NCBI GenBank assembly: GCA_031761405.1
Contig: JASEVX010000001.1
Span: 47,291,102-47,355,101, forward strand
Direction: 5' to 3'
Length of the DNA: 64,000 bases
DNA from: Serripes groenlandicus
Taxonomy: Eukaryota; Mollusca; Bivalvia; Cardiida; Cardiidae
The notes beneath the pieces were generated by a model. That model worked only from the letters and a program-made list of their open reading frames with translations, did no database searches and was not told where the DNA came from. Positions 11,240 to 23,078 of this stretch are shown piece by piece. How positions within the stretch are numbered: position 1 is the first letter of the stretch; every line of letters starts with the position of its first letter. The position numbers were made by a program, and so were the translations under genes.

Positions 11240-11470
11240 GCGCTCATGTATATTAATCCAGGGGACGTTCCCGGTTCGGCCACATGTCTTTGTTACAATG
11301 TGTCCTGTGTCATTCGTTCTCACCACTGACGCATGTGAGAAAGTTGTCAGTTTCTTGCAGATAAATTGTGTGGAGTACTGGTTATAAACCCAGGACACAT
11401 TGTTAGGACAACTAACCGCCGTATATAACTGAACAATTGTTGAAACGGCGTTAAACCGTAATTAAAAAAA
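11240..11470 (+). repeat. SINE-like repeat, + orientation
   Basis: This shows the bivalve SINE pattern: 'gtgtggagtactggttata', then 'accgccgtatataactgaac', then the tail 'ttgaaacggcgttaaaccg' running into A-rich sequence. The tRNA-like head is not clear. Confidence 0.7.
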
Positions 11471-11474
11471 ACAA

Positions 11475-12345
11475 TTATGTCTCTTTAAATGCAATAACAA
11501 CCTGTAAGGTGAAGAAAAATAGCCTTATCTACTAGTGCTTGTGTAGTTCTTGCATGTGGTATCTGGATGAAGTCATTTAGTGCCTCATTTTAAACATTCG
11601 TTCTAATAGTTGTCAAACAGACATCACAACAGTATCTTCAACTTCAATGAAGCTATTTTCCAATATAATTCAAAATGATAATTTTGATGAAGTTACGTTT
11701 TGAACAGACAGAAGCTAGTATGGTTGGAATAAATAGGACGAATGTTGTAGCACTAACAAGTATACTAAATTTTCAAATGATGGTAATGGGAGTTTGATTA
11801 TAGGGATAATACACATTTTCTCGGGCGTGAACATCTGCGGACGCCCGCAAAATTTGTTTATGCCCGAGTGCGAAGCTAGTTATGTTTTCCATATCCACGA
11901 ACCGGTCCTACATCAAGGTTGCCATCGCTGACTCGACACGGGTCGAATTAAATAAATGGTTTTGGATTATTTTAGGCTCTTAACTGTGAGTCTATTGCAT
12001 ATTACCAATTATCGAGTTAAAGCAGCTGATGTTATTGTTAAACCAACAATTGCTCCTATTCTAGGGGAGATGCAGCGTCCATGTTTTGTTTACTAACGAT
12101 GCCCGGGTAATGCATATGTAAAACATTTAACCGGTCTGAAACGGCACGTACGCGCGAGAATCGCTTTGTTTATACACGTTTTCTCGCCGTTTACGCCCGG
12201 TTTTTGCAATGTTTCTGTTTCCCTTACGCGGGCGTAAAACATAGATTGTATGCAATAGTTTGGGTTTAATACTTTAACTGTAAGTATATTGTCAAAAGTA
12301 ATGTTTCAAGATTTTTACATGGACATCGTTACTTTAATATACAAT
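11475..12345. other. Unassigned stretch
   Basis: No gene is visible. A GC-richer patch at 11820-12240 repeats 'gggcgt' and 'acgcccg' words in both orientations ('tcgggcgtgaac', 'gacgcccgc', 'gcgggcgtaaaac') and may be a decayed foldback element. Confidence 0.35.
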
Positions 12346-12353
12346 AACAAATC

Positions 12354-12808
12354 AATTACTTGTGGACAGAATTAAGGACATTTGGCAAATGGCTACATAG
12401 CGTTGCATCTAATTCAGATACATGTATAGCTAATGTTAAAACATTTTATGATACTTTATCTCAAAGAAAATATAAAAGGTTGTTTAAATCAAGAAACAAT
12501 AAAGGTGACACAGCACGATTGGTGGTATTTCTTAATACTCCTGTAAACTTTCCAAACCATAAGTAAATAAGTCAGTGAAAAAAAAGTCTGAAAATGTTGT
12601 TACTTTACAAGGACAAGTAGAACGTCTTACAGGTGTTGCAGCCAAGGTGATAAATGGACTGAATGAAAGCAGGGAAGAGAATAAAAAGCTATTAAAACCT
12701 ATACAAACTGTTCGAATAGCAACACTTTCAAGATACAAAAAATATTGTGGCAAATGTTTAAAAGTCGTCTTTTGCAGTATGTTGGAAAGAATTAAATTGT
12801 ACTTTTAA
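12354..12808 (+). pseudogene. Possible broken ORF with coiled-coil tail, unrecognised
   Basis: A frame from about 12354 reads 'WTELRTFGKWLHSVASNS' and 'TFYDTLSQRKYKRLFKSR', then 'TARLVVFLNTPVNFPNHK' and a stop at 12566. After another stop the same region continues with 'KSENVVTLQGQVERLTGVAA' and 'INGLNESREENKKLLKP', a charged stretch that could form a coiled coil. Amino-acid composition looks protein-like rather than random. I do not recognise the family with confidence. It could be the N-terminal part of a transposon protein related to the Mutator-like gene 2 kb downstream on the same strand, but nothing directly links them. Confidence 0.4.
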
Positions 12809-13079
12809 TGCCCGCGGCATATAGTAATAGCACCGTCTATCCGTGAATCTCATTCGGCAAGCTGTATATTTCTGTATTAAGAACACAGTGTTGATGGGCT
12901 TAGTAAATTAACCAAACCCCACCCGAACATTGTTTAAACTTTCATGGAAAAGCATTTGCCGGGGAATGTGTGTTTATCAAACACAGGTCCTTGTTTAAAA
13001 TATGAAATGAACAAGGTCGAATTAGTGGGGGATATATAGGAGTCACTGTGTCGGGCTATCGGTCGGAAGCCATATTAGG

Positions 13080-13345
13080 TCCGGCCTATTTCTTACAAAC
13101 CACTGGGTGGAATTCATTAAAATTTAACATGAAACTTCTATACCAAGAGGAGATGTGAATACCCTTATTTTACAGAGTTATGGCCCTTTTACTTATTAAT
13201 TTGTTCGTCATATTTTGTCCGGCCTACTTCTTACAAACCACTGGAATTCAATAACATTTTACATGAAGCTTCTATACCAAGAGGAGATGTGAATACCCTT
13301 AAGGTCTTACAATTGCATGTTATCTTACAGAGTTATGGCCCTTTT
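13080..13345 (+). repeat. Two-copy tandem repeat, about 130-bp unit
   Basis: 'gtccggcctatttcttacaa' at 13080 and 'gtccggcctacttcttacaa' at about 13218 each begin a unit. Both units contain 'ataccaagaggagatgtgaa' and 'acagagttatggccctttta'. Confidence 0.88.
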
Positions 13346-13614
13346 ACTTATTGAGTTGTTGGTTGGTCGTAAGCCATATTTATATTAAGTAGTTAAGCAT
13401 GAAACAAAACTATATTTTTTAGGAATGAAAATTACTCATAAAATCTATCTCGTGTTTATGATGATAGCATGGCATAAAATTGACGTCTAAGGAACAAAAG
13501 AAGTGAACGTAGAAAAACGCGTCAATAATTTATTAAGGTTTTTACAAAGCATTATTTATTATTTCTGAAATGTACAGCACATAAGGTCAAGAGAACGGGC
13601 CTAAATTGGTATTG

Positions 13615-13730
13615 TGATTGATTGATGTTTTAAGCCGTTTTCAACATTTGTTCAGTCATATTTAGGCGGCCAGTTCATGTTACCTGACTCCCCCACACCA
13701 GTAACGTTCTCGGGATATACCTTGTTGAAT
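13615..13730 (-). repeat. SINE-like tail, reversed
   Basis: Read on the - strand this gives 'gccgcctaaatatgactgaa' and 'gttgaaaacggcttaaaac', then an 'atcaatcaat' tail. It is the 3' part of the same SINE group. Confidence 0.65.
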
Positions 13731-13956
13731 AAAAATCGAGTAACCTAAAATTGCTGAATTCGACGGTCCTAGAAAAGTACGGTGCAAAGGCAGTTCATGC
13801 AATTAGATAGAATTCTTATTACTTATTACGAGCGAGGGATGAACATGTGTATAAACACTTACATTTGTATTAAATCCTGGAATGTCCTGTTGTAATTCAA
13901 TAAGCTGATTCAATACATTTAACTCATGGTACATGTACTGAAACTATTCACCAATA

Positions 13957-14125
13957 TCATTAGCTTGACTATTCGGAGAATATGGGAGCTATTCTACTCA
14001 CCCTGGCGGATTAATAATTCTATAATTATTCCATAAAAGGTTCAAAGCAGCATAACATAGTTCGATGAAGTTAGATCATTAGCTTGACTATTCGGAGAAT
14101 ATGGGAGCTATTCTACTCACCCTGG
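13957..14125 (+). repeat. 52-bp direct repeat, two exact copies
   Basis: 'tcattagcttgactattcgg' begins copies at 13957-14008 and 14074-14125. They are identical by eye and separated by 65 bases. Confidence 0.93.
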
Positions 14126-14329
14126 CGTCGGCGTAACACCTTGTTTACGGTTTAACAGGACCTAACATAGAAAAAGATCCAACAAATTATGAAGTCATCT
14201 ACACTCAGAATACTTGTGTAATGTTTGTTTTAAAAGTTCATAAATTGTGTTGTATCTTCTATCACCTAGGTAATATCATGTGAATCTGTTTCATGGATTT
14301 TAAATTATGTTCTGAATAAATATTAATTC

Positions 14330-14395
14330 ACGGGCAGACGGACGGACGAAGCAGCGACTATATGCTCCCCTGATATTTTTTTCGGGGAGCATAAC
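14330..14395 (+). repeat. Repeat terminus with hairpin
   Basis: 'gggcagacggacggacga' precedes 'actatatgctccc', an AT loop and 'ggggagcataac', which pair as a hairpin. It matches the terminus at 11150-11235. Confidence 0.7.
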
Positions 14396-14634
14396 AAAGG
14401 GGTAAGCTAGAGTTTTGTGTCATTGCGTGAAATATCAATTCAATTTTTTTTTACTTTTCGAGTTAAATTCCGGACAAGCTTTGTTCATGAAATAAAGGGA
14501 GAAGATTAACAACTTGGCAAAGATAGAGTTAAGGAACTTTGTCACTGCACTTCCTCTCAACGACCTCTAACAATATGTGAAGTACCACGTCAATCCCTGC
14601 AATACTTTTCATCTTACGCTCTGGACAAGCAAAC

Positions 14635-14800
14635 ACCGTTTTTAACAATTTCTCAGTCATATCACGGCGGCCAGTTCACCTACTCATGTGTTTCCTACAT
14701 TTCTCACACCAGTACTCCACACAACAATCTTTCCAAGCAACTAGCTGCTTTTTTACATTGACTTAGCCCATTCGTGGAAGTTGCCGAGTGCGAGGGTAAA
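14635..14800 (-). repeat. SINE-like repeat, reversed
   Basis: The reverse of the SINE pattern: 'aatttctcagtcatatcacg', 'gcggccagttcacctactca', then 'ctcacaccagtactccacac', and a head region 'gcccattcgtggaagttgcc'. Close relatives are at 32030 and 36425. Confidence 0.75.
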
Positions 14801-14946
14801 CAACGCCAACAAACAAGAACACTAAATAGTGTGTATGTGGTACGAACTCTTGGAGGTAGTGAGTAGGTGGGGTATTCGACATTTTAACCCACTTATTCGA
14901 AGTGAAAGAAGGCTATTGCACCTAACTGTATCGCAGTTTTATTGTA

Positions 14947-16326
14947 TTGGGTCTCACATATTGCCAAAAGTGTCGTCCTGGGCCGGTTCCGCTTACCAGA
15001 TATTCTGTCGTCGGAGAATTGCGAAAGGGACTCAGCTGCTACCGGTATGTCAGATGCCAGAACGTAGATTGCATGTATGTAAATCGTGTGGCATATGGAA
15101 AGACACACAGAGTAAGCAAGAGAGGGATGCCATGCTTCTCAGCCAATACAAAGCTTGAAGTTGGTAAGTTTCATATGAGATAGAAGATTTGTTTCACATA
15201 CACATTGCACATTAGTAGAAACTTACCACTTGCAGACTTTTAAAATCATTTTTAGCAAATTCACATATTTATAACATTTTTAATCTATTGTTGTGTATTA
15301 AATTGCATAAGTATAATATGAAAGGTTTATTGTAATCTAATTTACCACTTAAAATCTTTGTGGGAAAAGGGGAAAGTGTTTTTAATTAGAAAATTCGCAT
15401 ATTTATAACAAACACAACTGATTTACAGAGTATTATACAAGAAATAAATATTAGTTGTAGTAAAAACTAAATCAAAGTTGAGTATAAAACTTTACTCAAT
15501 GTTGATGTCATTATATATAAATGTATTTATTAACACAAATAAAAAAGGAACAATCAACACAACAACTTATTCAATGATCCTATTTATATTATTTACAAGT
15601 ACAAGTGCAAGTGCGTGAACTTACATCACACACATTTTACATAAATGTAATAGTTATTCTTAAATTGGATTAATCCGAAACATGTATTTACTTTGGTCGT
15701 TGTATCCTTTCAGCTTGTTACCACAAGTTCTGAATAAAGGTTAAGCAATTGTGCATCTTGTTTTACTTGGTAGCACGACAAGATGACTCAAACTTTTATT
15801 AACTTGTATTTTGCAGCTATGACAGACAGTGTTGGTGGCTCGACGAAGGTAAATAACATGCTATCCACTCTCAACATGAACCAGATTTCAAACAAGAATC
15901 TCCAATCCATATAAAGGCGGGCAGGAACCTTTGTTGAGTCAGTGGCTAAACAGTCTGCATTCAATGCTGCCCGTGATGCTTTCCAGAAAGAAATGAGGTA
16001 TGAGTTTTACAAATATAAGAGGGTCAAATTCCATGCTTTTTTAAAAACTAAAGTAAACTCAAGACTCATCGTCATTCTTGATCTTTAAAGTAGTTACAGT
16101 GTAGTAAGTATTAGAAGCATACCATAGACACCTGGTTGACTTTCAAATATTAAGCTGTGATATTAAAGTTGCTTTTGCGTTGTTTTGTTATACAAAAACT
16201 TATAATGTGTATCATATATGTTAGTGTCATTGTTGAAGGAGAGTCTCAAAAAGCAGCCATTAGCATGGATGACTTGATTGAAGATCTTGGAGTGTGTCCA
16301 ATGCCGGATGCGTCACCAGGATTAAA
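14947..16326 (+). pseudogene. Mutator-like transposase gene, three 5' exons
   Basis: Exon 1 runs to 15163, exon 2 is 15817-15997 and exon 3 is 16225-16326. Donors are gtaagt, gtatga and gtaagc, and each acceptor ends in ag. The two junctions keep the frame: exon 1 ends with one base of a codon and exon 2 with two. The protein has a cysteine-rich start ('GLTYCQKCRPGPVPLTRY', 'YVRCQNVDCMYVN'), then 'YGKTHRVSKRGMPCFSANTK', 'GGSTKVNNMLSTLNMNQIS' and 'EDLGVCPMPDASPGLK'. I recall this as the N-terminal part of a multi-copy Mutator-like transposase family of invertebrates. One TAA in exon 2 (after 'NKNLQSI') breaks it. The catalytic half is not present; a repeat begins 120 bp after exon 3. The true 5' end is unclear. 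Confidence 0.75.
15164..15816 (+). other. Intron 1 of the Mutator-like gene
   Basis: AT-rich, bounded by gtaagt at 15164 and a pyrimidine-rich ...ttttgcag at 15816. No other feature seen. Confidence 0.65.
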
Positions 16327-16448
16327 GTAAGCTATCATTATTGTATAAGTTTACTTTGTATCTTACCTAAAATTGTAAGATGATTGATATTGTGACACAA
16401 ATGGCATCTTAGGTTAATGTTTGCTTTATGCTGGTCACATTCTATATA

Positions 16449-17260
16449 ACAAGAGGGCCATGATGGCCCTGGAATCGCTCACCTGATTTATTTTTTTACT
16501 TTAGCTATATAAGCCCCGCCCCCTGGCGGCCATAGTTTCCGACCAATGAACTTGGCTTGAAGGAATCTGATAGAGGGTCACCCTAGGAACATTTCTACAA
16601 AATTATTTGAAAATCGGATAAGACACTTTTGGAGGAAAAGATTTTTTAAGTTTTCACTATAGCCATATAATGCAAAATAGCCCTCCCCACTGGCGGCCAT
16701 GTTGTTTGACCAATCAACATGACTTGAAGGAATCTGAAAGTGGGTCATTTAAGAAATATTTCTACAAAATGATTTGAAAATCGGCCTGACACTTTCGGAG
16801 AAGAAGATTTTTTAAGTTTTCACTATAGCCATATAAGGCAAAAAAGCCCCGCCCCCCTGGCGACCATGTTTTTCGACCAATCAAATTGGCTTGAAGGAAT
16901 CTGATAGAGGGTCATACAAGGAACATTTCTACAAAATTATTTGAAAATCGGCCTGACACTTTCGGAGGAGAATATTTTTTAAGTTTTCACTATAGCCATA
17001 TAAGGCAAAATAGCCCCGCCCCCCTGGCGGCCATGTTTTTCGACCAATCAACATGGCTTAAAGGAATCTGACAGAGGGTCATCCAAGAAACATTTCTACA
17101 AAATTATTTGAAAATCTGCCAACCAGTTTGGGAGAAGAAGAATTTTGAAGTGTTTTACATTTCGTTGCCATGGAAACCAAAATTCTGCATGGATCCCAAA
17201 AATTTGAAGGAAATCTGGTGAGGTCATTGACCAATTTCTCCCTTTGCCAAAATCTTTTCA
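16449..17260 (+). repeat. Hairpin-capped repeat, core type A, with 5' cap
   Basis: It opens with the palindromic cap 'agggccatgatggccct' followed by 'ggaatcgctcacctga'. At least four tandem units of about 170-190 bp follow, each with 'agccatataaggcaaaatag', 'ccccgccccc..ggcg' and 'accaatcaacatggctt'. The usual 3' cap is missing, so the copy is truncated near 17260. Confidence 0.88.
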
Positions 17261-18090
17261 ACTCCTTGAAATTATATCAAAACTTTCCATATTTTTGACT
17301 TGATATTTTCTCAGGCGTCTGCTACAGATATGTTGTATAATGGAAAAGGTTAAAGCGAATGAAATCCAGATGGCACGAAAAAAAAAAAAAAAATCGAATT
17401 CGCCCTAAATGTTATTCTTTATGTTATCCAAGTAAAACCAGGGTAGAAAAAGTATCGTTTTTTATCAATAAAGTGAACTTGAGTCGTTTTCAATTGTCCC
17501 GATGAAGGGGTTTCCTATTTAAAAATACTTACCCCGTTATTGACAGGGTAGAATTTGCGTTGAAAAAGTATCGAAAACTAGAAAAGCTCACCGATTATAG
17601 GGGTATGTAATATGTCAGTTATCATATTTTAATGCCCCAAATACAAAAATAAAACTTATTTTCTTAAAAATTGGAAATTTTATTTTTTTTCGACAGTTGG
17701 GTATCTGGAGTTCAGTCGCTTTAAAAGAAATAACTAAAATTCCAGCAATTATTTCTAACTGGCTTTCTGGCAGGTAGAAAATATAGATTGGTAAAATTTG
17801 GTCCCAATACATATAGTACAATTTAATGTTATAATGGTGTTTAATGCCATTTTCAACAACGACATGATCCATCATGTTCACAGACATGTCAAACATGATC
17901 ATAAAGACGGGTTTAATTATTTTTGAAACATGTTCACAAAACATGTCTAAACATGTTTGAATCATCAGTGGACGTAACCGTCAAACATGATTGATAATAT
18001 AATGATCTTGTGTGATCGTGGTGCCATTTATCGCACATGTTCAAAAAACATGTTTGAACGTGAAAAAGTTTCACCAGGGTAGTCTTACGG
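17261..18090. other. Unassigned stretch with a cluster of ACATGT palindromes
   Basis: There is an A-run at 17379-17394. Between 17870 and 18060 the words 'acatgtt' and 'acatgtc' occur repeatedly in both orientations ('gaaacatgttcacaaaacat', 'ctaaacatgtttgaatc', 'cacatgttcaaaaaacatg'). 'accagggtag'-like words flank the stretch at 17438 and 18075, which could be element ends. No coding. Confidence 0.5.
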
Positions 18091-19787
18091 ACAACTCTTG
18101 TTTTAATTCCAAACTAAAATATGTGATAAGGCAAAATAATGTAAATAATGTAAAGATGATTGGGGACACGAGGTATAAGCCTGAATTGAATACTCACATG
18201 ATTTACATGCTTCTGATGCACTGAATCATACAACATGCAGTATAACATTCAAAACTGCACAAGATACAGTACAAGGGACAGCATTTATGAAAGTTGTAAA
18301 CTATCTCGAAAGACATGATGATGAGCAAATTACTTTGTCAGAGCTGATATAAAGGATGGTTAAATATTTGGATTGAAAAGGTGAAAGTTTTTCATCTAAG
18401 TAGATGCGACTATGTCTCGAGGAGAATTTTGGAGTCAACCTAGTAATTTCAATAGTTAAGAAAAGAAAGTGTTACGTTTAATTGAAAAGCGTCAAAGATA
18501 TTATATGAATTTCATTAACTTGAAAGATTTACTCTGAACATGAGAAAAATGAAAGTAGTAAAAGCAGTTGCAGAATTAATAAAGATGTATTAATAAGGCA
18601 AAGAAGAGTATCATTCCCCATCAGATATTTAGGTTCAGAACTCTATATTATCTTTATCGGAATATTTAAGACATGTGTAAGAAGTTATGTTTGTAGGTAA
18701 GGACACAGATAAGAAAGGTGCGGCAGTTAGCCAAGCAGTGATGCAAGCAGTAAGACAAATGATGATACTTTCTGCATTTCAGATAGCTGTAGTGTCTAAT
18801 TACATCAACATTTCAATTCAAAACTGGTGATTGAAACCCTTCTCAATATTGGATAATGTAGTAGCTACAAAAACGTTGAACGATATGAACAAAATTCCGC
18901 TGTTGGGAATGATTCCAAAATGTCTCAAAGTACCGCTGAACAATAATTCATATGGTATGTGGCAGATACTGTTGACCACAATATTCCGACTATTGACGGC
19001 CATGGAACTTTCCATAGCATGGGAATACTTGCATCAGTTACACTAGGTGGTAGAGCAATACTACACAATCCTAGAGGGAAAATATCAGTCAGTAAATTCA
19101 ACAATATTGGGAAAATCAAAATGTCATTCTATGGTCCAGGAAAGTTTTCTGATCTTGTCTATGAATCATTGAATGATGTTTCAGATGTCATAGATGATAT
19201 AGCAAATACAAATCTCCTACAGGAGACAACTTGGCTATAACAGACTAACGAATATCATGGAACGAAACCATGCAAATTATCAACACTATTGGGGAGTATC
19301 CTGGCAAATCTTCGATAGTGTTTATGCCAATGACAGACCTAAACCCCACTGATGAAACATGTATATATTCCACACTATTTTTGGGTAAGTTAACACTAAA
19401 AATATATGACGCTACTCCAGTTTTGACATTCGATCGTGTGGTTTAAAGCTAATATGATCATCAGTGCATAACCTAACAACATCAATCTTAGTCACGTAGT
19501 TGTGTGTTTAGGAGCATTTCATACAGAGACCAGTTTCTTGTTTGTAAACGTGGCATTTAATACATTATTCAGGACTATATCAAGTACGAACAGTCTTTGG
19601 AGAAAATACTGCAATGCTTTCTGGTTAAGCTGTAGCTACGCACTAAGAGTTCATTGATTAGTCTATATGACCCCGCAATCACTAATCGTCTCTGACGTGT
19701 TCAATCTTGGATTCACTCGTGAGAAACGAATTGATCAGCTAAGTTGTACTTAATTAGAAGAACACAGTAAAAACCAGAACACCATGA

Positions 19788-19919
19788 GAATGACTGCAAG
19801 AAAACAGACAGTGTTGGATTGAACATGAAAATACAGAAGAGCAAAATGCTGCAGAATGACTGCAAGAAAACAGACAGTGTTGGATTGAACATGAAGATAC
19901 AGAAGAGCAAAATGCTGCA
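19788..19919 (+). repeat. 66-bp tandem duplication
   Basis: Two copies starting 'gaatgactgcaagaaaacag' at 19788 and 19854 differ at one base. The 66-base unit is 22 codons, so the duplication would not have shifted the frame. Confidence 0.95.
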
Positions 19920-20499
19920 GATACACATATGATTGACATAGACGAAGGTTTAGACTATGCTTTTAAACTGTTTGACGGGTATTAACAGTTAACAGGTGAA
20001 ACAAGTATTGATGCAGCATGTTCCGACCATGTAGTAAAACAGATTAAGAGGCAGAAAGAGTGTTGCGATAGGTAAACAGAAGAGAGTAGAAGAGCAAGAT
20101 TGTGGTTGCAGTTTATAGAAATGGTGGAACGACTACGTCCGTTCTTAAAGGAATTTTGGCAGCTGCTTTCAGATCGATGCTTTCTTATTTTGCAGCAACA
20201 TGGCATACTTTATATACAGAGTCTGCATAATCTGTACTTAGCAAAAATGGATTAATTATAGACAACACATCGACCTTTACATGAATATTTCTTGTGAGGG
20301 TTTCACGTAATACGCAGAAGTGATAGGTCCTGTGCAGGCTTGCCCACTTACCTTTGATAGACCAGATCCTTATGAGAAATTTTAAAAGTGCAGGAGGTCT
20401 AACTAGCGGTAGATGGATGACAGATATTCGAAGAGCAGTTTCAGTACTGTCACAAACCAGCAACACCAGCACATAATGAGGCAATGCAGAACTTTTCTG

Positions 20500-20812
20500 G
20501 AGAAATCTATGCATCAATGGTCAAACACAAAGACCATGGACATCCGTGACAAAATCGACATCGAAATATCCCTAACAAGCAAATTCAGAGAATTATGGTC
20601 CCCCGCCAGGGTCAAGGTCACAAGGTCAAAAATGGAAAGGAAAGGGGTTGTCACAAGGAATACACATGTGAAATATGAAAGCAGTACCTATTACGGTTCA
20701 GAAGTTATGACCAAGGTTAAAGTTTTTGTGACAGCGTGACGGACTGACGGACTGACGAATGAGAAATAATAGTCCCCGCGCTTTCGCTAAAGCGGGGGAC
20801 AAAAAGCATCAC
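20500..20812 (+). repeat. Hairpin-ended repeat inserted in the XPG-like ORF
   Basis: It contains 'cgccagggtcaaggtcacaa', 'gttatgaccaaggttaaagt' and 'gacggactgacggactgacg'. It ends in a GC-rich hairpin 'gtccccgcgctttcgctaaa' paired with 'gcgggggac'. The interrupted ORF resumes on both sides. Confidence 0.7.
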
Positions 20813-21609
20813 AACAGGAGTTGTGGCATGTGAAAGTAATGCCGACAAAGCAAGCGAGATTGGAGAGATTATCATATAAAAGCAAGAGGAGCATTTCTTT
20901 TAGCTAACTTCAATAACCAACAAATATGCATTGACATGTTATCAGACAGGATGTGTACGGATGGTATAAAACAGCACATGCCAATGCTGACGCCAATCTA
21001 CTTATTGTCCTGGTGGCTGTACAGTGCTCAATGTGTAGACAATGTCTAGACCTACTGTTTTAAAAGGTGACGAAATAGACCTGCTTGTACTTCTTTGCTA
21101 CCACACATCGCCACAATCAAAACCCATGTATCTCAAACCTACACATAAAATTAATCAAGCGGATGTTTCCTGAATCGCCTGGTTAAGGATATGTGCAAAA
21201 TTATTCTTATTCTTCATGCTATTCCTGGCTGTGAAATATCATCCAAAGTGTATCGCCTGAGAAAACGCATCGCATTAAAGCATTTTGAGAAAAGTGACAT
21301 TTAGGCAAGCAGCTTCTGTATTTATCATGCAACCAAGTGCTGTTTCAAAGGAAGATGTTTGGAGAAATAGATAAACGGCACTTATTAACCTATACAAAGG
21401 GGATCCTAGCCATAGACAAATAGCATAACTTAGTTGAAAGTACACAATTTCCAAACCCAAGACCAACGAATTGAATATGGTTACGTTCCTTTCCAATCTT
21501 GGACGTGTACGTAGACCCGCATACTGTGGAAGTGTGCTACATCGCTTGTTAAGGCCAATTGTTTCGAATCTACACTAAATGAACTTTTCGATAACTTTCA
21601 TAAAATTTA

Positions 21610-21960
21610 CTGACCCTCAAACTGTCCTATGAATGGCTATGGTCCTCTGGTGGGCCTCTTTCAAAATTGTTCAAAGATTTTAATTCCATTGAGAACTTTG
21701 GTTGCTGCGGCATCAGAAGGGGGGCATAATGTCCAAACTTCTCCTACAAATTTGTTTGTCAGATTCCAATATCATTTAGTAGAAATGTTCCTTGGTTCAG
21801 CTACAAATGACAACCTCTTCCATTCCACTGGACCAATTTCAACTAAACTTCACAGGAACGTTCCTTAGTTGGCCCTCTTTCAAACTGGATCAAAGACTTG
21901 CATTCTGTGTAAAAATTTGGTTGCTGCGGCATCAGAAAGAGAGAAAAATACTAACATTTT
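21610..21960 (+). repeat. Hairpin-capped repeat fragment, core type D
   Basis: 'ctctttcaaaattgttcaaa', 'ttggttgctgcggcatcaga' (twice, near 21697 and 21919) and 'gtagaaatgttccttggttc' form about two tandem units. No caps are present. Confidence 0.6.
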
Positions 21961-23078
21961 AAAAATCCTTTTCCTCTATAATCTGCTTGTTTAACTCAGT
22001 TATGTCTAATGGTGTTATATTAATATAATCAGTTTCTATTCAGTATTCCCATTGTAGATGTGTATGTTGTTGTTACATCTATAATTTTCTCTATATATTT
22101 TGAAGGTACTGGTACATCACGCGAGGTGGCAAGGGCCATCATGTCATCATCCCTTGCAGATGACATACATACTCTCATAATAAATGACACTGAAATGGAT
22201 GCACGAGATTCAGCAAATAAAGGCAGTGCTCTCTATTGCAAAAACTATAGCAAGATGGTTGAATTTAAGTGGAATGACATTGTAATGGAACTAATTGGAA
22301 ATCAAAGTTTCCTGGCGGAAGTGTTACTTGCTGTTGCACTGCCAACAGGGAAGGTAGGAAACACCCAAGCAACTGAATCACTGCTTCCAGTACTAGGAAC
22401 AATCTTTGGAATGCTCATGAAACAGAGATTTCAAGCCCTGTCTTCAGTTGAAAAGATTGTTTCAGTTACTCTCGCCAGTGAACAAAGACACATCAGAAGG
22501 TTGGTTAGTTTACTGTCTTTGAATATCATTGTTTTATCTGTTATGTTAGTGCAATGTTTAGTTATTTGTCTGGTGTGTTTTTTTTCAAAATATACCAGCA
22601 GTCAGTCGTACAAAATCTTTTATTTGAACTTTACCAGTAATGTCTTTATATTTGCACAAATAAGTCATTGCCATCAGTTCTTAATATTTGCATACATTTG
22701 TAAAAAATTGAATCCTTGGCGCTAAAAATAAAAGTGCTCATAATTACAGTGGATGCCTAAATAATTACACTGAAATACATATATTGACAAGCTGGGCAAT
22801 GCTACTTTGACATTTTATGGAAGGCATAGTTTGAAAAGTAAGAGGCATTAGAATACTGGGTGTAACTGGTCAATATTGATTTCTAGCATGGCAGAAACTT
22901 ATAAAAAATTCAGAAAAACACACCAAAAAACAACAACAGACCTGCTTTTGAATCTACATGCTTTTCTTTTGTGGAAAGTTACTGTTCAGTTTATTTGTTA
23001 TTTAGGATTTCTTTTAGGTTCAATTTTTCAGAGAACCACCAAACTAACACAAGCCAGCTGTAAGGCTTCCTCACATGA

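Larger units (their letters stand above)
18240..21540 (+). pseudogene. Multi-copy invertebrate ORF with XPG/PIN-like acidic motif, decayed
   Basis: Several frames, all on +, give a consistent protein. 'FKTAQDTVQGTAFMKVVNYL' and 'ERHDDEQITLSEL' lie near 18255-18350. 'FVGKDTDKKGAAVSQAVMQA' lies near 18690, and 'DTVDHNIPTIDGHGTFHSMG' near 18965. 'GEYPGKSSIVFMPMTDLNPT' and 'DETCIYSTLF' follow near 19300, then 'LSHVVVCLGAFHTETSFL' near 19490. After a 66-bp duplication come 'LWLQFIEMVERLRPFLKEFW' near 20105 and 'AGGLTSGRWMTDIRRA' near 20390. A 300-bp repeat interrupts, then 'GDEIDLLVLLCYH' near 21067 and 'KIILILHAIPGCEISSKVYR' near 21195. I recall this architecture as an abundant uncharacterised family in bivalves and cnidarians. 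The acidic D-x-D-L-L-x-L-L block suggests an XPG/PIN-type nuclease fold; that is inference. Stops and frameshifts throughout. Confidence 0.65.

Noticed and set aside
17395..17410. 'cgaattcgcccta', close to a common cloning-vector flank
   Set aside because: The match is short and breaks at the next base, and the surrounding sequence is continuous genomic-type DNA. Contamination is not supported.
19713..19939. - strand frames repeating 'FCIFMFNPTLSVFLQS'
   Set aside because: Antisense shadow of the 66-bp duplication; the + strand carries the family ORF.
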